Assembly: GCA_025456495.1 (NCBI GenBank)
Contig: JALOKO010000082.1
Location: 1 to 10,439, forward strand
Reading direction: 5' to 3'
From: Bryobacterales bacterium
Lineage (GTDB): Bacteria > Acidobacteriota > Terriglobia > Bryobacterales > Bryobacteraceae
DNA length: 10,439 nt
Position numbers and translations under genes: made by a program. Positions 1 through 6,349 of this stretch are shown here, one piece after another (the first letter of the stretch is position 1; each line of letters opens with the position of its first letter). Below the pieces are notes generated by a model. It worked only from the letters and a program-made list of their open reading frames with translations, was not told the DNA's origin and did not search any database.

Positions 1-339
1 GAACACCATGCCCAGCGCGCACAGCCCGCCCACAAACAGCACGATGGCGGTGGACACCAGTTGCACCAGGACGGCCGCTTCCCGCTTGCTCTTCTCCGTC
101 AGGTATTGCGTGAAGGTGGGGACGAAGGCCGAGGACAGCGCGCCCTCGGCGAACAGGTCGCGCATCAGGTTGGGGATGCGGAAGGCCAGGATGAAGGCGT
201 CCATCAGGGGTCCGGCGCCGAAGAGGTTGGCCATCACCACTTCACGCAGCAATCCGGTGATACGGCTAAGGGCCACGGCGCCAGAAACAATTCCGGCGGA
301 ACGAACAATCTGGGCGTGCTCGCGCTTGCCCGCTTCCAC
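1..339 (-). CDS. murJ: Lipid II flippase MurJ, N-terminal part (runs off the left edge)
   Basis: MurJ (MVIN/MATE-like, MOP superfamily) flips the undecaprenyl-linked peptidoglycan precursor lipid II across the inner membrane. The 113 visible residues match the start of the family. SRITGLLRE (residues 25-33) corresponds to the first helix with its conserved arginines. It is followed by FGAGPLMDAF (40-49), then IPNLMRDLFAEGALSSAFVP (55-74), the most diagnostic stretch, and a hydrophobic second helix from about residue 91. The rest, normally about 500 residues in total, lies outside the window. The start is uncertain: no in-frame ATG exists, so GTG at 339 is chosen. TTG at 351 is also possible, as is a CTG at 408 that would overlap the stop of the upstream peptidase gene and has a purine-rich GGGGAAG before it. 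Close packing behind the M20 gene suggests co-transcription. Confidence 0.9.
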   Translation of the reverse strand, partial: MEAGKREHAQIVRSAGIVSGAVALSRITGLLREVVMANLFGAGPLMDAFILAFRIPNLMRDLFAEGALSSAFVPTFTQYLTEKSKREAAVLVQLVSTAIVLFVGGLCALGMVF

Positions 340-404
340 GGACGGAGGCAAGGCGCCATCGGCAATCGACGGCGCAGAGGGGCTGGTGGTGTGCGAGGGC
401 GGCG

Positions 405-1811
405 TCAGGATGCTTCCCCGTGCGGCGTCTCCGCCGGTTGCGCCGCGCCGTACAGTTCCAGAAAATGGGCCACCGTCTGGATGCCCTTGTAGTAGTTTTC
501 CACCGCGAACTTCTCGTTAGGCGAATGCAGGCCGTCGTCGGGCAAGCCAAAGCCCATCAGCACGGTGGGGATGCCCAGATGGTTGGCGAAGTCGCCCACG
601 ATGGGAATCGAGCCGCCACTGCGGTCAAACACCGTCTGGCGGCCGAACGATTCGGCGAAGGCGTTGGCCGCCACGCGAATGGCCGGATGGTCCGGGTTCA
701 CCACCACGGCCGGGCTGCCGCTCAACACGCGCAGCTCCACGGTGACCCCGGCCGGGCAGCGCTGCTGCAGGAAGTCGTCGAAGGCAGCCGCCACCTTGGC
801 GGGGTCCTGGTGCGGTACCAGGCGGAAACTCACCTTGGCGGTGGCCTCAGCGGGAATCACCGTCTTAGCGCCCGCGCCGGTGAAGCCGCCCGCGATGCCA
901 TGCACCTCCAGAGTGGGCCGGCTCCACATGCGCTCCAGCACCGTGCGGTCGCTTTCGCCGGTCAGCGCCGTAGACCCCACCTCGTGCGCCAGAAACTCGG
1001 CTTCGTTGAAGGGCAGGGAACTCCAGCTTTCCAGTTCCACTGCCGTGGGTTCATCCACATCGTCATAGAAGCCAGGAATCTGGATGTGGCCCCCGGCGTC
1101 CTTGGCTTGGCTCAGCAGTTCGATGAGCGCGAAGATAGGATTGGGCGCCGCGCCCCCGTAAATGCCCGAGTGCAAATCCCGCGCCGCCCCTTTCACCTTT
1201 ACTTCCGTGTACACCAGGCCCCGCAGCCCCACGCAGAGGGTGGGCAAGCCGGGCGCGTACATGGAGGTGTCCGACACCAGGGCGACGTCCGCCTTCAGTT
1301 TTTCGGGGTTCGCGGCGACAAACGCGGCCACGCTCTTGCCGCCGATTTCCTCTTCGCCTTCCACCAGGAACTTTACGTTCACCGGCAGCGTGCCCGCAGT
1401 GGCCATGATGGCCTCAATCGCCTTGATGTGCGTGTACATCTGTCCCTTGTCATCGGCGGATCCGCGGGCGTAGAGGTTACCGTCGCGAATCTCTGGCGCA
1501 AAGGGCGGGGATTGCCACAACTCCATCGGGTCAGGCGGCTGCACGTCATAGTGCCCATAGCAAAGCACGGTGGGCTTGCCCGGCGCGTGCATCCAATCGG
1601 CGTAAACCAGCGGGTGGTGCGCGGTTTCGATGATCTCCACGTTCTGCATTCCGGCGGCGCGCAGGGCGTCCGCGACGAACGTGGCGGCGGCTCGCACATC
1701 CCCGGCATGCTCAGGAAGCGTGGAGATGCTGGGAATGCGCAGAAAGGCCAGTAGTTCCTCCAGCAGGCGGGGTTGGTGTGTCTCTACAAATGCAGCCGAA
1801 GCGGTAGCCAT
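405..1811 (-). CDS. M20 family metallopeptidase (dipeptidase type)
   Basis: This is a 468-residue di-zinc peptidase of family M20 (ArgE/DapE/CNDP2-like), probably a cytosolic dipeptidase or carboxypeptidase; the substrate cannot be told from sequence. All expected residues are visible: metal ligand H87 with D89 (GHYDV), bridging D120 (GSADDKG), catalytic E154 and ligand E155 (EGEEEIGG), D181 (SDT), H214 in the dimerisation lid domain (LHSG), and the last ligand H429 (LHSPNE). The lid domain spans about residues 195-310. There is no signal peptide. The ATG at 1811 is chosen over an open extension to 1946 because GGAG lies 6 nt upstream and a TATAAT box sits at 1833-1838; the extension would translate the tandem repeat array. 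MurJ follows directly, possibly overlapping the stop codon. Confidence 0.93.
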   Translation of the reverse strand: MATASAAFVETHQPRLLEELLAFLRIPSISTLPEHAGDVRAAATFVADALRAAGMQNVEIIETAHHPLVYADWMHAPGKPTVLCYGHYDVQPPDPMELWQSPPFAPEIRDGNLYARGSADDKGQMYTHIKAIEAIMATAGTLPVNVKFLVEGEEEIGGKSVAAFVAANPEKLKADVALVSDTSMYAPGLPTLCVGLRGLVYTEVKVKGAARDLHSGIYGGAAPNPIFALIELLSQAKDAGGHIQIPGFYDDVDEPTAVELESWSSLPFNEAEFLAHEVGSTALTGESDRTVLERMWSRPTLEVHGIAGGFTGAGAKTVIPAEATAKVSFRLVPHQDPAKVAAAFDDFLQQRCPAGVTVELRVLSGSPAVVVNPDHPAIRVAANAFAESFGRQTVFDRSGGSIPIVGDFANHLGIPTVLMGFGLPDDGLHSPNEKFAVENYYKGIQTVAHFLELYGAAQPAETPHGEAS

Positions 1812-1825
1812 GATGTACTCCAAGG

Positions 1826-1838
1826 AACTCCCATTATA
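1826..1838 (-). promoter_or_regulatory. Candidate -10 promoter element of the M20 gene
   Basis: On the minus strand a perfect TATAAT lies at 1838-1833, which would place the transcription start near 1826 and give a short leader of about 15 nt containing the GGAG ribosome site. The hexamer at normal -35 spacing is CCCGTC and is poor. The nearest TTGACA-like hexamer, TTGTCA at 1867-1862, is 23 bp from the -10 box, too far for a standard sigma-70 promoter. It is also the last unit of the tandem array, so an activator or an atypical promoter is possible. Confidence 0.45.
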
Positions 1839-1861
1839 TTTCGTTGGGCTTCGCGGACGGG

Positions 1862-1996
1862 TGACAAGCGGCGCCAGATTGGCGGCGAAGTGACAAGCGC
1901 CAGTGGTCGGGCGCACGACAATCGACAGCCGAACTCCGCCGTACAATCCACAGCCGGGCGGCGAAGTACAAAGGACACTCCGGCGGCGAAGTTACC
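1862..1996. repeat. Imperfect 25-bp tandem repeat array upstream of the M20 gene
   Basis: Read on the minus strand, units begin at 1996, 1971, 1946, 1921, 1896 and 1867, a spacing of 25, 25, 25, 25 and 29 bp. All but the first start with TTGT (TTGTAC, TTGTAC, TTGTCG, TTGTCA, TTGTCA). The block ACTTCGCCGCC recurs at 1992-1982, 1967-1957 and 1891-1881. The block GGCTGT(G/C)GATTGT occurs twice, 25 bp apart. The array fills most of the gap between the receiver-like gene and the M20 gene, ending about 24 bp before its -10 box. Confidence 0.8.
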
Positions 1997-2027
1997 GGTC
2001 GCCATCAAGCGCCAAGCGGACCGCGGC

Positions 2028-2546
2028 CTAGCGAGTCGCCTGCCGCGGCTGGGTGCGTTCCACCGGCCACTCGTTGCCTTCCCGTGGCGATGCGCTCAAC
2101 AGCAGGCAGCGTCGGACCTCAGGCGCGGCAAAGGGGGCGACGATCCACTCAGCGACTCCGGCATGGAGGGCTTCCGTCCACAGCGTGGGACTGTCACTGC
2201 TCGCGGTCACGAACACGGGCAGGTGCGGAGAATGCTCACGGCAGAGGCTAAGCACCTCGCGCCAGTCCCCGTCGGCAAGGTAGGCATCCGTCCAGACCGC
2301 CAATGCAGGGGCCTTGCGCAGATAGGCGGCCAGTGCGTCCAGGGACGCCAACCCCTCAAAGCGGAAGCCCATCGGTTCAGCGATCTGGCTGAGCCGTGAC
2401 AAGTGTTGCGGCCTCGTGGTGAGAAACGGAATCGTGCGGGAAGGTTCCGCGATGTAGGGGGAACCCGGTGCTGTCGCTAACTGCGAGGCAACCGAATGCG
2501 AGGGGGCGAAACTACGGGGCCCCAACCGGCTTGCAAGACACTTCAT
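2028..2546 (-). CDS. Degenerate response-regulator receiver-like protein
   Basis: This 172-residue protein has a low-complexity N-terminal tail of about 35 residues followed by a CheY-like alpha/beta fold over about 38-150. The Asp of the phosphorylation loop may be D87 (VWTD). The switch Thr/Ser position fits T114 (VFVTASSDS), and VAEWIVAPF (131-139) matches the loop that normally reads KPF. The usual acidic pair after strand 1 is replaced by threonines (IPFLTTRPQ) and the conserved Lys is Ala137, so Mg-dependent phosphorylation is unlikely. No output domain is present. It may be a phosphorylation-independent adaptor or a relic; the family assignment is by pattern only. The start is ATG at 2546, with TTG at 2558 as the alternative; neither has a clear ribosome site. 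It stands alone, separated from both neighbours by repeat-bearing gaps. Confidence 0.65.
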   Translation of the reverse strand: MKCLASRLGPRSFAPSHSVASQLATAPGSPYIAEPSRTIPFLTTRPQHLSRLSQIAEPMGFRFEGLASLDALAAYLRKAPALAVWTDAYLADGDWREVLSLCREHSPHLPVFVTASSDSPTLWTEALHAGVAEWIVAPFAAPEVRRCLLLSASPREGNEWPVERTQPRQATR

Positions 2547-2842
2547 GGTGCGTATCAACTTGGACGCAATCCAAAGCTTTCTGAATACAGTCTATAACAG
2601 AGAACGAGGAAAAATCCGAGGAAAGCAGGTCCCTTCAGGGTACTGCCATGCAATTTGGGTACTACGACCGCCATGCCCCCGAAGCCAAAATGTTCGCGTA
2701 GTAGAGGGTCTCATGCCCCTTGCGACAGCCGTGCGACTTTTCCTTCGCACGCCTCCTTGTCGGAAACCGCAGGGGTGACTTCCGCAATCCCGGACGCAAC
2801 CGCGAACCGTTTGGCGGACTGGGACAGTCGGATACGGGCTCA

Positions 2843-2884
2843 CCAAAGACCCTGGGCAACCGGGTGGCTGCCCAGAGTCTTTGG
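2843..2884. repeat. Long inverted repeat (19-bp arms, 4-nt loop)
   Basis: The arms are 2843-2861 and 2866-2884, with the loop GGGT between. As DNA they match at 17 of 19 positions. In a minus-strand transcript both mismatches become G-U pairs, giving an unbroken 19-bp stem; in the plus-strand transcript they would be A-C mismatches. This favours a minus-strand RNA structure, in the direction of all genes here. No U-run follows, so it does not look like a simple intrinsic terminator. Confidence 0.8.
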
Positions 2885-2940
2885 AAGTGAACAGAGTCCT
2901 TGTAACTGAACAGAGTCTTTGTGAGTGAAGCCAGCGCTTG
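2865..2940. repeat. 19-bp tandem repeat array, about four units
   Basis: Units start at 2865, 2884, 2903 and 2922. The core AGAGTC(T/C)TTG recurs exactly every 19 bp at 2874, 2893 and 2912. TGAACAGAGTC is shared by units two and three (2888-2898 and 2907-2917). The fourth unit is degenerate (about 11 of 19 matches) but ends in CTTG. The first unit is also the right arm of the inverted repeat at 2843-2884, so the left arm of that hairpin is an inverted copy of the same unit. Confidence 0.75.
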
Positions 2941-3284
2941 GGGTGTGGCGACACCACTGCCTACCAATCCGTTTGGCAGCAAAGAAACGTGGTGGTGTGA
3001 TATGTACGCACTGGATCATCCGGGCAAACGGAATCAATATTCACTTCTACCCAAGTGCAGATGCTCTCACTCCCGGGGTCATCCGTCGCATTGAGTGGTG
3101 GTCATAGAAGACCATTCGCCTTGGGAGTTGCCGGGGTAATCCACTTGGTTAAATCCACTTCCCCAACATGGATTAAAACCAGCATCCTAACAGTTGTAAG
3201 TTCCCGAAGAACAACTTGGTACAGATGCTCGCGCCATCATGAAAAGGGCGAAAGCGAGAAATACAGACGAGAGGAGTCGGGGTT

Positions 3285-4319
3285 TCATTCGTTTACCTCC
3301 GGTCGGATCGGCGAATACAACCGAACGTTCCCCAGTCGATCTGCAAGCGCAAGACGATCAATGGAGATGAGCGTGACAAATACGGGATTAAACGGATCCC
3401 CCATTCCCATGGTAGGTGCGGATACGGGTTCCCAAGCCTGCATTGCATGCGCACCTACAAGCACCCGAAACGGGCGCCGTCGGTCATGAGGACCCACCAG
3501 CAATGCTACTCCGCCATCCTGGGTAGCTGCCGCATCCACAATCAATGCAAAGCCTCGCCCCGCACTGGGGACATCTGGTATCGTCATGCGTGCCGAGGCC
3601 CTGAGGCGGTCATAATCCCTCATGCCCTCGTCGATCCAAGGGTGAGACAGAGCAACCGGCACACGGGCGCCATCCAACGACAAACGTTCCATCTCTGCCG
3701 ATTCCCGGTTCAGGCGAACAACGGCACCGCCGTGCAATGATCGGACGATCTCAGGCGCGACGCAGGAACCGCACCCGCTCGGACTAGCGGACTTCGGGTA
3801 GAGATCGTGGACAACTTGCCGGAAACGCCCCGTGGAATCCTGGCCTAAGATGCGTCCGTCTGCCGTAAACACCCGGTACTGATCACCCTCCTGCCATACG
3901 GACCGGGCGTAAAACGACGTCTCTCCAATGGTCTGAGGAACACCAGAAGCATCTACGCGGACAACCACTTGCCGAGGCTCAAGCGTGTCCGTAGACAGCA
4001 ACAGGACGGAACCGTCCTTTCCCAAAGCCGGGGCTTGCGCATTCGCGAAGGGCAGCATGACCTCCCGGAGGTCGCTGCCATCGTAGCGAAATGAAATCAG
4101 CGCCGATTGATTAGCCTGCCGTGCGCGGGCAGCAACCACAGCATAGATCCGCTCCTTCGAACTCACCACACCGGTTACGACAACACCACCGGATTGCGTC
4201 GAAGACTTTGCCAGATTGGAACTTTCCAGAATGTTGAATTGGCGGGAATTGTAGAGCCCTGCTGGTAAAGCTTGCATCGCGATCAAGCCTATACTCAGGG
4301 CCAGGATTGTTAACTTCAT
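3285..4319 (-). CDS. Secreted protein of unknown function, possibly a beta-propeller
   Basis: This 344-residue protein is not recognised. Residues 1-20 form a signal peptide (MKLTILALSIGLIAMQALPA) with likely cleavage after ALPA. There is no lipobox Cys and no later membrane segment. The mature part is rich in short beta-strand-like stretches that resemble propeller blades: LISFRYDGSDLREVML (75-89), VVVRVDASGVPQTI (118-131), YRVFTADGRILG (148-159) and MERLSLDGARVPVAL (210-224). The D-G-turn pattern supports a sensor- or NHL-like propeller, but this is inference. The only two cysteines are C183 and C186 (GCGSC), a possible disulfide or metal pair. The ATG at 4319 is chosen because a near-perfect GGAGGT (4329-4324) lies 4 nt upstream; the frame stays open to 4424 without such support. 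Gaps of more than 600 bp on both sides make it monocistronic. Confidence 0.72.
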   Translation of the reverse strand: MKLTILALSIGLIAMQALPAGLYNSRQFNILESSNLAKSSTQSGGVVVTGVVSSKERIYAVVAARARQANQSALISFRYDGSDLREVMLPFANAQAPALGKDGSVLLLSTDTLEPRQVVVRVDASGVPQTIGETSFYARSVWQEGDQYRVFTADGRILGQDSTGRFRQVVHDLYPKSASPSGCGSCVAPEIVRSLHGGAVVRLNRESAEMERLSLDGARVPVALSHPWIDEGMRDYDRLRASARMTIPDVPSAGRGFALIVDAAATQDGGVALLVGPHDRRRPFRVLVGAHAMQAWEPVSAPTMGMGDPFNPVFVTLISIDRLALADRLGNVRLYSPIRPEVNE

Positions 4320-4458
4320 ATTTACCTCCAGAACAATACCACGGGCACGTAAAGGGTTTCCGGGAAGGCTGCGCAAGAGGGCACATCCTTTAAGAAATCG
4401 ACAGATCTTAGGTGGTTCGGCCAAACTTCATTGAGCGGATCAACCACCACATTCACGA

Positions 4459-4481
4459 GAATCGCTAAAGATAAGCGATTC
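4459..4481. repeat. Perfect 8-bp inverted repeat upstream of the secreted-protein gene
   Basis: GAATCGCT (4459-4466) and AGCGATTC (4474-4481) flank the 7-nt spacer AAAGATA. It lies about 140 bp upstream of the start codon at 4319. It could be an operator-like site or a leader hairpin. It has no T-run, so it is not a standard terminator. Confidence 0.5.
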
Positions 4482-4737
4482 GCTGCGCAAAAACGTCAAT
4501 GCAGTTGGAGACTCCCCACTGACACGCCGCGAGTGAGTGCCCCCATCGATCCCGCCGCCCCGGGTCCGCCCCCTGGGCCGAGTGTACTACAAGGAAAAAA
4601 ACGGCACAATCCTTTTTTCTGACTACACCACGGTCATGAAGCCGGCACTGTTCTGGGGTTTGGATAATCCCCTGTTGAAAGCCGCGTCTTCCGTGACAGC
4701 ACGGGTTCATGAACAATGGGTTCACCCCCGATCATGC

Positions 4738-4785
4738 AAATAGCCGCAATGATGTCCTCTCAGGATCAATGGGTTACGGCTATTT
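4738..4785 (-). terminator. Putative terminator hairpin downstream of the amidase operon
   Basis: AAATAGCCG (4738-4746) and CGGCTATTT (4777-4785) form a perfect 9-bp outer stem. Inside it a second stem pairs TGAT-g-TCCT with AGGATCA around a CTC loop (about 4750-4768). It lies some 140 nt beyond the amidase stop codon in the direction of transcription. On the minus strand the stem ends in ATTT rather than a long U-run; on the plus strand it ends in ATTTTC. Termination strength is therefore uncertain, and RNA stabilisation or processing is an alternative role. Confidence 0.4.
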
Positions 4786-4923
4786 TCAAGAGAGAGCATG
4801 ACATGCGCGCCGCTTTCGCCTATCTCGGGTGCGTTCACGCATTTCGGGATGCAGCAAGAAGCAATGTTTGGCAAACCTGCAGCAGCAAAGTACCCGCCAT
4901 TCCTGGCGAAACGGGCATTTTTT

Positions 4924-6345
4924 CTACACAGCGGGTGGCCGTCGGCGGTGCCAATCACTTTCGCGCTGGAAGGCTACGCCCAGGGCGAGAATGCGGTTCT
5001 CGTTGAAGGGGCGGCTTACCAGTTGGATGCCCACCGGAAGCCCCCCGGCGAAGCCGCAGGGCAGTGACAAGGCCGGCCAGCCCAGCAGGTTGCCGATGGC
5101 GCCCAGGTCACTCAGTCCGCGCTTGGCTGGACGTTCGCGCGGGGCGGCGGGAGTGCGCAGGGGCTGGTCCACCGGGTTGGCGGTGCGGGTCCGGCTGGGC
5201 CCTAGCAGAATGTCAAAGTTGCGCCAGAGCGGCGTGACGGCGTCCTGAATGCGTGTCCGTATCCGCATAGCCCGCAGATAGTCAGTCGATTTCAGGTCCT
5301 GTGCCGCCCGCATGCCGGCAATCTGGCCCGCATCGGCCAATTGGTCAATCTGCCCGCTGGTGATGAGCGGCTCAAAGATGGATGCGCCCTCGGCGTCGAT
5401 AATCATGCCTGCCGTGGAGCTGTAGGGCATTTCCGGGAACTCCACCTCTTCCATCTGCACGCCCAACCGGCGCAGCAGGTCCAGCGCCTCCTGGAAGGCG
5501 GGGCGGGTTTCCGGGTCAGCCCATTCCTGGAAGTCCACCGGGTGGTAGCCCACCTTCAGCTTGCGGACTTCCTGCACGTATTCCGGGCCGTAGTAGAAGC
5601 TCTTGCCGGCCGAGGCGCGGTCCTTCGTATCGCCCCCGGCCATCACCTGCAGCACCAGCCCGCAATCTTCGGCTGAGCGGCATAGCGGGCCAATCTTGTC
5701 CATGGTCCAGCTTAGGGCCATCGCGCCATACCGGCTCACATAGCCGTAGGTGGGGCGCAATCCCGTCACGCCGCAGAAGGCCGCCGGGGTAAGGATGGAA
5801 CCCCAGGTCTCTGACCCGATGGCGAACGGCGTCAGCCCAGCGGCCACCGCGCTGCCCGATCCGCTGGAGGATCCGCCAGACCAGCGGCTGAGATCCCAGG
5901 GGTTCAGCCCGGGTCCGAACAGCGAAGCGCCCGCGCGTTCGTAGCCCCCGCCCCCCGCCAACTGCACCATCGCCAGCTTGCCCGCCAGCAGCGCGCCCCG
6001 GCCTTCCAGGCGTTCAATGCAGGTGGCCTTGAAATCAAAGGTCTGCGTGGCGAGGGGCTTGGCGCCCCAGGTGGTGGGGTAGCCCGGATAGGCCAGCAGA
6101 TCCTTGGCGCCGAAGGGGATTCCCTGCAGGGGGCCGCGCAGGCGTTCGCGCTTCAGGTCGCCGTCCACTTCCTTGGCCATCTCCAGCGCCGTGCGACGCG
6201 TGCTGACGGCCAGCGCGTTGTACTTCGGGCCCAGGCCTTCCAGCCGATCACAGAACGCCGCCGCCAGTTCGCGCGCCGAAATCTGGCGCTTCACCAGCAT
6301 CTGGTTCAGTTCCGGGATGGTGCGAAAAAACAGATCGTCGGCCAT
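4924..6345 (-). CDS. Amidase signature family amidase
   Basis: This 473-residue enzyme hydrolyses an amide bond through the Ser-cisSer-Lys triad of the amidase signature (AS) family. The triad is visible: K81 (PFGAKDLL), cis-Ser S159 (SGGSSSGSGSAVAAG) and nucleophile S183, with the standard 24-residue gap. The nucleophile motif reads GSETWGSILTPAAFCGVTGL, where GSDTGGSIRxPAAFCG is usual; the Trp before Gly-Ser and the Leu in place of Arg are departures near the active site. The C-terminal GLPVGIQLV (about 440-448) is also typical. Length is normal for the family, and the substrate cannot be predicted. There is no signal peptide. ATG at 6345 is chosen because it follows the stop of the Tat-signal ORF by 4 nt, implying translational coupling; no strong ribosome site of its own is visible. 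Confidence 0.92.
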   Translation of the reverse strand: MADDLFFRTIPELNQMLVKRQISARELAAAFCDRLEGLGPKYNALAVSTRRTALEMAKEVDGDLKRERLRGPLQGIPFGAKDLLAYPGYPTTWGAKPLATQTFDFKATCIERLEGRGALLAGKLAMVQLAGGGGYERAGASLFGPGLNPWDLSRWSGGSSSGSGSAVAAGLTPFAIGSETWGSILTPAAFCGVTGLRPTYGYVSRYGAMALSWTMDKIGPLCRSAEDCGLVLQVMAGGDTKDRASAGKSFYYGPEYVQEVRKLKVGYHPVDFQEWADPETRPAFQEALDLLRRLGVQMEEVEFPEMPYSSTAGMIIDAEGASIFEPLITSGQIDQLADAGQIAGMRAAQDLKSTDYLRAMRIRTRIQDAVTPLWRNFDILLGPSRTRTANPVDQPLRTPAAPRERPAKRGLSDLGAIGNLLGWPALSLPCGFAGGLPVGIQLVSRPFNENRILALGVAFQRESDWHRRRPPAV

Positions 6346-6349
6346 CGTT

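Larger units (their letters stand above)
2547..3284. other. 738-bp gene-free region
   Basis: This gap lies between two minus-strand genes. It is lower in GC than the coding blocks; for example 3121-3180 is under half GC. It contains the long inverted repeat at 2843-2884 and the 19-bp array at 2865-2940. It also has two copies of AATCCACTT at 3138-3146 and 3152-3160 with an inverted TGGATT at 3169-3174, and a weak hairpin (AGTTGT 3192-3197 with ACAACT 3211-3216) about 70 nt beyond the stop of the secreted-protein gene. Short open frames on both strands show no recognisable protein. A promoter for the receiver-like gene should lie near 2550-2620, but no convincing -35/-10 pair was found. No tRNA or known RNA was recognised. 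Confidence 0.6.
4320..4923. other. 604-bp gene-free region with hairpins
   Basis: This gap lies between the amidase stop codon and the start of the secreted-protein gene. It contains an 8-bp perfect inverted repeat (4459-4481), a 10-bp palindrome GTTCATGAAC (4705-4714) and a nested hairpin (4738-4785). It also has an A-rich/T-rich pair near 4602-4619 and the strong ribosome site at 4324-4329. The promoter of the secreted-protein gene must lie here, but no clear -35/-10 pair was found. Short open frames (for example 4537-4743 on the plus strand) match nothing recognised. Confidence 0.55.

Noticed and set aside
420..1754. Long plus-strand open frame (444 codons)
   Set aside because: It lies antisense to the M20 peptidase, whose full set of metal ligands is visible on the minus strand; the plus-strand product is rich in His/Arg/Gly with no recognisable domain.
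1812..1946. 45-residue N-terminal extension of the M20 peptidase
   Set aside because: It would translate the 25-bp tandem array and the TATAAT box, and has no ribosome site, whereas the ATG at 1811 has GGAG at good spacing.
2710..2889. Plus-strand frame reading a plausible peptide (GDFRNPGRNREPFGG) up to a stop at the hairpin
   Set aside because: It has no good start codon or ribosome site, and ends inside the inverted repeat; probably chance.
1862..2940. Possible CRISPR array from the short regular repeats
   Set aside because: Repeat units are contiguous and imperfect with no unique spacers, and no cas gene is nearby.
2925..3107. Plus-strand open frame of 60 codons in the gap
   Set aside because: It begins in the tandem array, has no clear ribosome site and matches no family I recognise.
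4537..4743. Plus-strand open frame of 68 codons with a protein-like middle section
   Set aside because: No ribosome site, mixed third-base usage unlike the real genes, and no recognised motif; a fragment of a lost gene cannot be excluded but is not supported.
2547..4923. Insertion sequence or phage remnant
   Set aside because: No transposase or integrase motif, terminal inverted repeats with target duplication, or tRNA attachment site could be seen.
4885..4925. CGCC/GGCG hairpin followed by six T on the plus strand
   Set aside because: Looks like an intrinsic terminator for the plus strand, but no plus-strand gene precedes it, the stem is only 4 bp, and the T-run is part of the sequence next to the amidase stop codon.
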